Source: JBQTHP01 sp052389755 (GTDB taxonomy: Bacteria; Pseudomonadota; Gammaproteobacteria; Steroidobacterales; Steroidobacteraceae). From it: a stretch of 5,178 nucleotides of DNA. The stretch spans positions 1 through 5,178 of the forward strand of contig JBQTHP010000043.1 in NCBI GenBank assembly GCA_052389755.1, written 5' to 3'. The position numbers and the translations under genes are program-made. The notes beneath the pieces are model-generated. The model searched no databases. It worked only from the letters and a program-made list of their open reading frames with translations, and was not told the DNA's origin. The first letter of the stretch is position 1. The number at the start of each line of letters is the position of its first letter. Shown piece after piece: positions 1 through 5,066 of this stretch.

Positions 1-66
1 CTTTAACACCGAAGGGATGTTCCGCGGAGCGGGCGACACGCGCGGACGCCGCGAGGTCGCGCTCAT
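1..66 (-). CDS. possible start of a downstream minus-strand gene, cut by window edge
   Basis: An ATG at 66-64 on the minus strand overlaps the TGA stop of the metalloprotease (65-63) as ATGA, the classic arrangement for translational coupling. The frame stays open for 22 codons to the window edge and begins MSATSRRPRVSPAPRNIPSV. The fragment is too short to recognise and has no obvious signal peptide or domain. A competing reading exists on the plus strand: a frame open from base 2 to a TAA at 80-82, which could be the C-terminus of a convergent gene. Both frames are GC-rich at third positions, so composition does not decide between them. I cannot assign a function. Confidence 0.25.
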   Translation of the reverse strand, partial: MSATSRRPRVSPAPRNIPSVLK

Positions 67-1499
67 ACGTTGTGAAGGCTAACGGCAACCGCCTTCCGTG
101 TTCCGGTCAGAGGATCATCGCCAGCGCTCAGGTATGCACTCTCTAATTCCGGCCGGAAGGCGGATGCCGGAAGGCGGTAGCCGCGGCTCGCGCGGCGCGC
201 CAGCGCCAGCGCGAGCAGCCCGAGCAGCGCGAGCCCGAGCGGGCCGCCGCCGCCGCTGCCTTTGGGATTTGCATCGCCATTGCCGCCCGGTGGTTCGGCT
301 CCTCCCGGCGGCGGGTCGGGGCCTGCGGCCGGTTCCGCCATATTCGCAAGACACCATCCGCTCGTCGCGAGCCGCGCCATCTGGTCGATGCTGCAGCTCG
401 AGAACTGTTGACTGCCATTCAGGCGCGGCGCCATGAGAAAACTCTGCGGAGTGCTTGCGCATGCGGCGCCCGTGTCGCCGTCGTGCGGGGCGTCGAAGTT
501 GTGGCCGATTTCGTGCGCGGCGATCAACGCGGCGCTCGTGGTCGAGCGCGTCCCCTCCGACAGGCTCGAAGCCGCACCGCCGCCGCAGACTGAACCGAGG
601 TATGCGATGCCTACCGTCTCCCCGTCCATGTCGCGGCCGGTCATGAGGTGGGTGATGCCGCGGGACATCTCGGGACCGGAGCCGGCGCGATAGCGGCGCA
701 GCTCGTCGAGCAGCTCGTTCGCGTTCGTGCGACTGAACGGATCCTCCGCGTTCCGGAACACCGTCGGCGGTGCGAGCTCGATCTTCACGCCGAGCTGCGC
801 GGCGAAGATACCGTCCACGATGTTCATCCGCTGCACGATCGCCTCCTCGGCGGTCGCGTTGCCGTTCGTGCCGAAGAAGCTCGCGAACTCGTGATCGGCC
901 ACGACGCCGACGACGAGCCGCTTCGTCGGCGATGAGGCGACGCTCTGCGATTCGACCTGCGTCGTGACGGACTCGTACGCTTCGAGCGCGCTCGCCTGAT
1001 GGTCGATGGTCACAGTGCCGCAATGCGCGGCGCCGACCGGCAGGAGCGCGTCGGCGAGACGGAAGATCACCGGAGTGGCGCCGCGTGAATCCGCCGGCTG
1101 CACGAGCGCCTCACTCACGTCTTCGACGGGCTCGACCGCATATACGTCGCGCCCGTCGGAGAACATGCCGTGCCAGCGTCCGCCCGCACTGCGCGTCAAC
1201 CGCACCCACGAGCGCGATTCACCGTCGACCGTTCCCTCGAGCGCCACCGAGCTCGCGGCGATGCCGCCCACCGCGCGCTGTACGCGCTCGTTCGGCGCCA
1301 GTCGCAGATCGAATCGTCGCCCATAGGCTTCGAACGACACGCGCTCACCGGCGCCGGGCTCCTCCGACGCTTCGATCTTCAGCGTCTCGTGATGAAGGAT
1401 CCGGAACGCGTTGGCCGCGGCGAACGCCGGACCTGCGCCGGTACTGCCGGCGAGCGTCGCGAGTAAAAAGGTAACTCCGCGTCGAAGAGGCTTTGTCAT
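63..1499 (-). CDS. secreted reprolysin-like (M12B-type) zinc metalloprotease with GlyGly-CTERM-like C-terminus
   Basis: The product is predicted to be an exported zinc endopeptidase of the metzincin clan. Seen in the 478-residue protein: a Sec signal peptide at about 1-27 (KPLRR, a hydrophobic stretch, then AFA before AAN); a propeptide at about 30-150 with the S-W-V-R-L...G-R-W-H-G pattern and DVYAVEPV typical of M12B prodomains; and a catalytic domain at about 193-384. The zinc motif is HEIGHNFDAPHD (H329, E330, H333, H339), with a Met-turn at M356 (FLMAP) and cysteines 305, 347, 369 and 383 likely paired in disulfides. Next come a Pro/Gly-rich linker, four glycines (416-419), a hydrophobic stretch (421-434) and RRASR (435-439), resembling a GlyGly-CTERM surface-sorting signal. 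A further 39 residues follow, which is atypical. I chose ATG 1499 because it puts the signal peptide at the N-terminus and has a weak TAAGG at 1511-1515. A longer frame from 1571 would bury the signal peptide. The substrate is unknown. Confidence 0.9.
   Translation of the reverse strand: MTKPLRRGVTFLLATLAGSTGAGPAFAAANAFRILHHETLKIEASEEPGAGERVSFEAYGRRFDLRLAPNERVQRAVGGIAASSVALEGTVDGESRSWVRLTRSAGGRWHGMFSDGRDVYAVEPVEDVSEALVQPADSRGATPVIFRLADALLPVGAAHCGTVTIDHQASALEAYESVTTQVESQSVASSPTKRLVVGVVADHEFASFFGTNGNATAEEAIVQRMNIVDGIFAAQLGVKIELAPPTVFRNAEDPFSRTNANELLDELRRYRAGSGPEMSRGITHLMTGRDMDGETVGIAYLGSVCGGGAASSLSEGTRSTTSAALIAAHEIGHNFDAPHDGDTGAACASTPQSFLMAPRLNGSQQFSSCSIDQMARLATSGWCLANMAEPAAGPDPPPGGAEPPGGNGDANPKGSGGGGPLGLALLGLLALALARRASRGYRLPASAFRPELESAYLSAGDDPLTGTRKAVAVSLHNV
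84..182. repeat. 99-bp imperfect inverted-repeat element within the protease 3' end
   Basis: Bases 84-98 (GGCAACCGCCTTCCG) and the reverse complement of 168-182 (GGCTACCGCCTTCCG) match at 14 of 15 positions and enclose 69 bp. The interior is also self-complementary. It contains the perfect 12-bp palindrome TTCCGGCCGGAA (147-158) and further CCGG and CTCTGA/TTAGAG pairings, so the transcript should fold as one long interrupted hairpin. On the minus strand it starts exactly at the codon after RRASR of the sorting signal and spans 33 whole codons. It could be a REP/MITE-like insertion, or a post-gene stem-loop into which the reading frame has extended. No target-site duplication is evident. Confidence 0.6.
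153..180. repeat. 14-bp tandem repeat, two copies
   Basis: CCGGAAGGCGG occurs at 153-163 and again at 167-177, separated by ATG and followed by TAG, giving a 14-bp period with 11 identical leading bases. It lies inside the protease frame near the right end of the inverted-repeat element. A third, inverted copy (CCGCCTTCCG) lies at 89-98. A 14-bp step is not a multiple of three, so gain or loss of a copy would move the reading frame and the stop of the protease. Confidence 0.75.
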
Positions 1500-1547
1500 T
1501 ATTTTTTGTGCCTTACCGCATCTTGCCCGCGCGCATGCATGCTCGCA

Positions 1548-1568
1548 ACGACCCAGTCCCTGGTTCGT
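1548..1568. promoter_or_regulatory. operator-like dyad upstream of the metalloprotease
   Basis: ACGACCCAG (1548-1556) and CTGGTTCGT (1560-1568) form an inverted repeat with 9-bp arms, one mismatch and a 3-bp spacer. It sits about 50 bp upstream of the chosen protease start, in the 249-bp region 1500-1748 between kinase and protease. The same region has a perfect 10-bp palindrome GCATGCATGC (1533-1542), another, ACTTGCAAGT (1657-1666), and an AT-richer patch around 1578-1592. No convincing -35/-10 pair was found. The dyad could bind a dimeric regulator or form a leader hairpin. No regulator family is recognised. Confidence 0.35.
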
Positions 1569-1720
1569 CATCGAAATCCCTGAATTAAGTAACGAATGAG
1601 CCTGTGCCGGCGTTTCCGCGCTCCCCTATGCTCGAGCGGGGGTTCCCGACCGGGGCACTTGCAAGTCCCGTGCACAACGGGCGCCGGCGACCGGGGCGTA
1701 GGCGTCGCAGTGGCGTAGAA

Positions 1721-1739
1721 CGCGCGAAGAACTCGCGCG
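1721..1739 (-). terminator. candidate terminator after the hybrid kinase gene
   Basis: CGCGCGA (1721-1727) and TCGCGCG (1733-1739) form a perfect 7-bp GC-rich stem with a 5-nt loop. It begins about 9 nt past the kinase stop in the direction of transcription. On the minus strand it is followed by TTCTAC rather than a long T run, so intrinsic termination may be weak or the stem may only protect the 3' end. Confidence 0.4.
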
Positions 1740-1748
1740 CGAAGCTCG

Positions 1749-3302
1749 TCAGGCGGTGACCCAGGCTTCCTGGCGTGCGGGCTGTTCGAGGAGCCGCTGC
1801 AGGAGCTGCGGATCGACGGGCTTCGTCAGGTGATAGTCGAATCCCGCCTCGAGCGCGCGCCGCTTGTCTTCTTCCTGTCCCCAACCCGTGAGCGCCAGGA
1901 GCGTGACGGATTTGCCCCACGGCCGGGCGCGGATCTCGCGCGCCGTCTGATAGCCATCGAGCCGAGGCATGCCGATGTCGAGCACGACGAACTCCGGGCG
2001 GAACGTTTCGGCGATCTCCAGCGCTTCGATGCCGTCGCTCGCGGTGCGGATCTCGTAGCCATTCAGATCGAGCATGAGGGCCAGGCTCGCGGCGGCATCG
2101 TGGTTGTCGTCGACGACGAGCACGCGGCCGCCGACCGCCCCTTCGCCCGACATCGTCACCCTCTCCCCCGCTGCGCCGGGGAGAGAGGAGGGTGAGGGCG
2201 CCTGCGCAAGCCCGAGTCGCACGCTGAATACGCTGCCCTTGCCGAGACCCTCGCTCTGCGCCTCGACCGTGCCCCCGTGCAGCTCCACGAGACGTTTGAC
2301 GAGCGTGAGCCCGATGCCGAGGCCGTCCTGCCCGCCCGTAACGGAGCGGGTCGCGCGCGTGAACATGTCGAAGACGCGCGGCAGCATGTCGCTCGCGATG
2401 CCCGCGCCCGAATCCGCCACCTTGACGAGCGCCTGCGCGCCGTCGCGCATGGCGGCGATCGTGATCTGCCCGCCCGCGTCCGAGTACTTCGCGCTGTTGT
2501 GAAGCAGGTTCGCGAACACCTGCGCGAGCCGCGTCGGGTCGCCGTCGACGCAGAGCGGCTCCTGCGGCCAGATGACGTGCACCCTGTGCTGTCGTGTCTC
2601 GAGCAGCGGCCGGGTCGTCTCGAGCGCGAGCTGCAGGATCGCCGCGAGATCCACCGGTTCGCGCCGCAGCTCGATCTGCCCCTGGGTGATGCGCGAGACG
2701 TCGAGCAGATCGTCGATCAGCCGCACGAGCTGCTTCAGCTGGCGCTCGATCATCGAGCGCGCGGTCGCGGCCATGCCGCGATCGCCTTCGGCGAGCTGCA
2801 GTACCTGCACTGCGTTGCGGATCGGCGCGAGCGGATTGCGCAGCTCGTGAGCGAGGGTGGCGAGAAATTCGTCCTTGCGCCGATCGGCGTTCCGCAGCGC
2901 CTCTTCCGCGCGCCTGCGTTCGGTGACGTCCTCGATGATCGCGACGAAGCCGAGCACTTCACTGCCCTGTTCGTCCGGGACGTAGCGCAGCTCGACGTCG
3001 CGCACGCCCTCATCGCGGAACGGCAGTTTCATCTCGAAATGCACGGTCTCGCCCGAGAGCGCACGCTCGACCGCCGGCCGAACGCTTTCGTAAATCTCGG
3101 CGCCGAGCACCTCGCGCATGTGCATGCCGCGGATGCCGTCGCGACCGTGGCCGAACCACACCTCGTGCCGGCGGTTGCTGAACCGGTAGCGCTGCGTCGA
3201 GTCGACGTAACTGACGAGCGCAGGAAGGCAATCCGTTACGGCCTGCAGGCGCGAGAACGGCGCGTGGTGGATGCGCTCACGAATGGGATTGCGGACGCTC
3301 AA
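1749..3302 (-). CDS. soluble PAS-domain hybrid sensor histidine kinase/response regulator
   Basis: The product autophosphorylates on a histidine in response to an unknown signal and passes phosphate to its own receiver. Domain order in 517 residues: PAS at about 19-128; HisKA with AHELRNPL (phospho-accepting H152); HATPase with N-box NLLHNSAKYS (N265, N269), D-box DSGAGI (D297) and GLGIGL (327-332); a linker at about 365-390; and a receiver with VVDDN (D398, D399), phospho-acceptor D442 (LDIGMP), T472 and K494. No membrane segment or signal peptide is visible, so it should act in the cytoplasm. The start is TTG: an in-frame TGA lies two codons upstream, and starting later at the next ATGs would destroy the PAS domain. 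GGGGA with a 10-nt spacer precedes it. The gene begins 17 nt after the reductase stop, implying an operon. An Hpt protein or output regulator would be expected elsewhere. The PAS ligand is unknown; no cofactor-binding residue is evident. Confidence 0.93.
   Translation of the reverse strand: MSVRNPIRERIHHAPFSRLQAVTDCLPALVSYVDSTQRYRFSNRRHEVWFGHGRDGIRGMHMREVLGAEIYESVRPAVERALSGETVHFEMKLPFRDEGVRDVELRYVPDEQGSEVLGFVAIIEDVTERRRAEEALRNADRRKDEFLATLAHELRNPLAPIRNAVQVLQLAEGDRGMAATARSMIERQLKQLVRLIDDLLDVSRITQGQIELRREPVDLAAILQLALETTRPLLETRQHRVHVIWPQEPLCVDGDPTRLAQVFANLLHNSAKYSDAGGQITIAAMRDGAQALVKVADSGAGIASDMLPRVFDMFTRATRSVTGGQDGLGIGLTLVKRLVELHGGTVEAQSEGLGKGSVFSVRLGLAQAPSPSSLPGAAGERVTMSGEGAVGGRVLVVDDNHDAAASLALMLDLNGYEIRTASDGIEALEIAETFRPEFVVLDIGMPRLDGYQTAREIRARPWGKSVTLLALTGWGQEEDKRRALEAGFDYHLTKPVDPQLLQRLLEQPARQEAWVTA
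2151..2166 (-). promoter_or_regulatory. possible internal ribosome binding site and start for a free receiver domain
   Basis: On the minus strand the right arm of the hairpin reads GGAGAGG (2166-2160), followed by a 6-nt spacer and an in-frame ATG (2153-2151, Met384 of the kinase). Initiation here would give a 134-residue protein consisting of a short leader and the complete receiver domain. The Shine-Dalgarno match and spacing are as good as those of the annotated genes. However, it is sequestered in the hairpin, and purine-rich stretches are frequent in such DNA. Use in the cell is unproven. Confidence 0.3.
2157..2194. repeat. REP-like hairpin inside the kinase-receiver linker
   Basis: CTCTCCCC (2161-2168) and GGGGAGAG (2178-2185) form a perfect 8-bp stem with a 9-nt loop. 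CACCCTC (2157-2163) can alternatively pair with GAGGGTG (2188-2194). The composition, with CCCTC...GAGGGTGAGGG motifs, resembles dispersed palindromic repeats common between genes of high-GC proteobacteria. Here it lies within the hybrid kinase frame and encodes a Pro/Ser/Gly-rich stretch of about 13-15 residues (near 369-383) between the ATPase and receiver domains. Membership in a genomic repeat family is inferred from recollected pattern only. Confidence 0.55.
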
Positions 3303-3319
3303 CTGTCACCGATCCCCGT

Positions 3320-4540
3320 TCAGAGACAGTCGCGTAAAGGTACGCTTCCATCGGCCAGTTTGTCGATCCTCGGCCGGACTCTCGCCGCGATCAGCTTGCG
3401 AGCCGCCATCTGATCTTTCGCGTTGTTCACGGTGTCGATCGCGATCAGCTCGCCGGCGCGCAGGTAACACACGCTGAAACTGCGCGAGGCAGGCTCGCCG
3501 CGAACAACGGTCGTGTCGTGATCCTGACACAACCCGACGATGATCAACTTCAGCTCGAACTGATCCGACCAGAACCACGGCACCTTGTCGTGGACGGTGG
3601 CCGTGCCGAGCATGTTGAGCGCGGCGCTCACACCCTGCTCGAACGCGTTGTCTACCGACTCGAGGCGCACGCGCCGGCCGTAGCGCAGGCACGGAAAGTT
3701 CGTGCAGTCGCCGGCCGCAAAGATGTGCGGGTCCGATGTCCGGCAGTTCTCGTCGACGATCATGCCGTTCGAGCACTCGAGGCCGGCAGCAGCGGCGAGC
3801 TCCTCGGCGGGCGCAACCCCTACGCCGACCAGTACGAGGTCGGCCGGATGGGCGCTCCCGTCCTCGCAGAGGACCGCCCCCACGCGCCCGGCGCCGTCGT
3901 CCGCAAACGCACGCACGCGCGCGTTGCACACGACGCGCACGCCGTGCCGGGCGTGCTCGGCTTCATAGAAGGAGGAGACCGGCTCACAGACCACCCGGTT
4001 CATGACGCGGCCCGCCATCTCGAGCACAGTGACGTCGAGCCCGCGTTCCCGGGCCGTAGCCGCGACTTCCAGCCCGATATAACCCCCGCCGACGATGACG
4101 AGTCGTCCGCCGGTGCCTAGTCCGGAGCGGATGCGCTCGGCGTCCCCCACCGTGCGCAGCTCGTAAACGCCGGTGAGCTCGGCCCCGGGGGCGGGCAGCC
4201 GCCGTGGCCGGCTGCCGGTCGCGAGGAGGAGTGCGTCGTACGGAAGCTGTTCGCCGTCGTCGAGCCGGAGGCGCTGGGCGAGGCGGTCGATCTCGAGCGC
4301 TCGCCGCCCCAGCCGCGATGCGACGCCGTGCTGCGAGTAAAAGTGAGCGGGTCGGATCGCGAGTCGTTCCCGTTCGAGGGCACCTGCCAGATACTTTTTC
4401 GACAGCGGCGGCCGCTGATACGGCCATTCGGGTTCATCCCCTACCAGGGTGATCCCTCCGGCGAAGCCCTTCTTTCGAAGTGTGTCGATCGCCTGCGCTG
4501 CCGCCTGCCCGGCCCCGACGATCACCGCTGTGTCCACCAT
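3320..4540 (-). CDS. FAD-dependent NAD(P)H:ferredoxin (putidaredoxin/rubredoxin-type) reductase
   Basis: The product is predicted to transfer electrons from NAD(P)H through FAD to a small iron-sulfur protein such as a ferredoxin or rubredoxin, which typically feeds a P450 or Rieske oxygenase. Seen in 406 residues: an N-terminal FAD motif VGAGQAAAQA (8-17); YQRPPLSKKYL (41-51), diagnostic of this reductase group; ATGSRPR (107-113); an NAD-binding VGGGYIGLEVA (150-160); a second FAD motif IFAAGDC (273-279); RLESVDNAFEQG (292-303); PWFWSDQ (321-327); and a C-terminal reductase domain ending in SVPLRDCL. Length is normal for the family. ATG 4540 is preceded by GAGG/TAGG. A GTG at the second codon is an alternative start. 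No ferredoxin or oxygenase gene is in the window, so the physiological partner is unknown. It diverges from the PII gene and precedes the hybrid kinase by 17 nt. Confidence 0.93.
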   Translation of the reverse strand: MVDTAVIVGAGQAAAQAIDTLRKKGFAGGITLVGDEPEWPYQRPPLSKKYLAGALERERLAIRPAHFYSQHGVASRLGRRALEIDRLAQRLRLDDGEQLPYDALLLATGSRPRRLPAPGAELTGVYELRTVGDAERIRSGLGTGGRLVIVGGGYIGLEVAATARERGLDVTVLEMAGRVMNRVVCEPVSSFYEAEHARHGVRVVCNARVRAFADDGAGRVGAVLCEDGSAHPADLVLVGVGVAPAEELAAAAGLECSNGMIVDENCRTSDPHIFAAGDCTNFPCLRYGRRVRLESVDNAFEQGVSAALNMLGTATVHDKVPWFWSDQFELKLIIVGLCQDHDTTVVRGEPASRSFSVCYLRAGELIAIDTVNNAKDQMAARKLIAARVRPRIDKLADGSVPLRDCL

Positions 4541-4592
4541 CCTGGACAGCCTACCTCACGCGCACCGGCCGAGGGCAGGCGGCACGCGGCGC

Positions 4593-4607
4593 GCGCTACA
4601 ATGGTGC
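4593..4607. promoter_or_regulatory. possible NtrC-like binding site
   Basis: GCGCTACAATGGTGC fits the GCACC-N5-GGTGC architecture, with one perfect half-site and one with three of five bases. Its centre is about 76 bp upstream of the predicted sigma-54 transcription start, a reasonable enhancer position. The embedded TACAAT also resembles a sigma-70 -10 box, but no -35 box is seen at 17 bp. The call depends mainly on its context next to a PII gene. Confidence 0.3.
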
Positions 4608-4624
4608 GTAGTTGGGAGGCTCGC

Positions 4625-4643
4625 CCACGCTTGCGGAGCGTGG
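4625..4643. promoter_or_regulatory. perfect 7-5-7 dyad just upstream of the sigma-54 promoter
   Basis: CCACGCT (4625-4631) and AGCGTGG (4637-4643) are perfect inverted arms around a 5-bp spacer. The dyad ends 6 bp before the -24 box and would be centred near -42 from the predicted start of the PII transcript. It does not match the NtrC consensus. It could bind another regulator, or simply be a chance GC-rich hairpin. Confidence 0.35.
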
Positions 4644-4649
4644 AACCCG

Positions 4650-4665
4650 TGGCATGAAAGGTGCA
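4650..4665 (+). promoter_or_regulatory. sigma-54 (-24/-12) promoter of the PII gene
   Basis: TGGCATGAAAGGTGCA matches the RpoN consensus TGGCACG-N4-TTGCA closely. The invariant GG (4651-4652) and GC (4663-4664) have the required 10-bp gap. Transcription should begin near 4676, giving a leader of about 36 nt that contains the PII ribosome binding site. Sigma-54 promoters need an enhancer-binding activator, and NtrC is the usual one for PII genes. The orientation and position exactly suit the downstream gene. Confidence 0.8.
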
Positions 4666-4711
4666 AACCGCTCGTGCCGCCGCCTCACCATGCTTCGACG
4701 GGGAGCCTCGC

Positions 4712-5050
4712 ATGAAACTGGTCACCGCGATCATCAAGCCGTTCAAGCTCGACGACGTGCGCGCGGCGCTCTCCGACATCGGCGTGTCGGGGATGACAGT
4801 GACCGAAGTGAAGGGGTTCGGCCGCCAGCGCGGACATACCGAGCTCTATCGTGGGGCTGAGTACGTCGTCGACTTCGTCCCGAAAACCAAGATCGAAGTC
4901 GCCGTGCGCGAAGACCTCGTCGACCGGGTGATCGAAGCGATCGTCAAGGCAGCCAAGACCGGCAAGGTCGGCGACGGAAAGATCTTCGTCCGCGGGATCG
5001 AGCGGGTGATCCGGATCAGAACGGGCGAGACGGACGACGCCGCTCTCTAG
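4712..5050 (+). CDS. glnK: PII nitrogen-regulatory protein (GlnB/GlnK family)
   Basis: This is a trimeric cytoplasmic sensor that reads 2-oxoglutarate and ATP/ADP and is uridylylated by GlnD under nitrogen limitation. It controls glutamine synthetase adenylylation, NtrB or the AmtB ammonium channel. The product has exactly the canonical 112 residues. The T-loop at about 37-55 has TELYRGAEY with the modifiable Tyr51, the B-loop has TGKVGDGK (83-90), and the C-loop has RIRTGE (101-106) with its basic residues. GGGGAG (4700-4705) with a 6-nt spacer sets ATG 4712. Longer in-frame readings would run back into the promoter. MKLV at the start, DDAAL at the end and the sigma-54 promoter favour GlnK over GlnB, but the sequence is intermediate and the typical amtB partner is not visible downstream. 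The family is secure; the K versus B choice is moderate. Confidence 0.95.
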   Translation: MKLVTAIIKPFKLDDVRAALSDIGVSGMTVTEVKGFGRQRGHTELYRGAEYVVDFVPKTKIEVAVREDLVDRVIEAIVKAAKTGKVGDGKIFVRGIERVIRIRTGETDDAAL

Positions 5051-5066
5051 CCGGAAGTTCTTCCGG
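5051..5066 (+). terminator. hairpin directly after the PII stop codon
   Basis: CCGGAAGTTCTTCCGG forms a perfect stem (6-7 bp) with a tiny loop, starting at the base after TAG. No T run follows (TCCGGGACAG), so it is a weak or Rho-assisted terminator, or an mRNA 3'-end stabiliser. It could also attenuate read-through into a following gene such as amtB. Confidence 0.4.

Noticed and set aside
115..1023. Arg-rich 302-codon minus-strand frame overlapping the protease
   Set aside because: It is a frame-shifted shadow of the metalloprotease with extreme arginine content. The HEIGH-containing frame is the coding one.
1500..1571. 24-residue N-terminal extension of the metalloprotease from ATG 1571
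   Set aside because: It would bury a clear signal peptide, is Cys/Arg-rich, and overlaps the dyad at 1548-1568. An AGGGA before it gives some support, but ATG 1499 fits better.
1647..1697. Direct repeat CGACCGGGGC at 1647-1656 and 1688-1697
   Set aside because: Only two 10-bp copies in GC-rich DNA with no further extension. Chance is a sufficient explanation.
1620..1700. Possible tRNA or riboswitch in the GC-rich intergenic stretch upstream of the protease
   Set aside because: A GGTTCCCGA-like string and several palindromes are present, but no cloverleaf, anticodon arm or conserved riboswitch core could be built.
2277..3413. Long plus-strand open frame (378 codons) opposite the hybrid kinase
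   Set aside because: It lies antisense to a gene with intact kinase motifs. Its His/Arg/Glu-rich composition is what high-GC third positions produce on the opposite strand, and it has no recognisable domain.
3518..4120. Plus-strand open frame of 200 codons opposite the reductase
   Set aside because: It is antisense to intact FAD and NAD motifs and has no plausible domain of its own.
4661..4711. Upstream GTG start for the PII protein (17 extra residues)
   Set aside because: The GTG overlaps the -12 part of the sigma-54 promoter and lies upstream of the predicted transcription start. PII proteins are 112 residues and begin MKLV or MKK.
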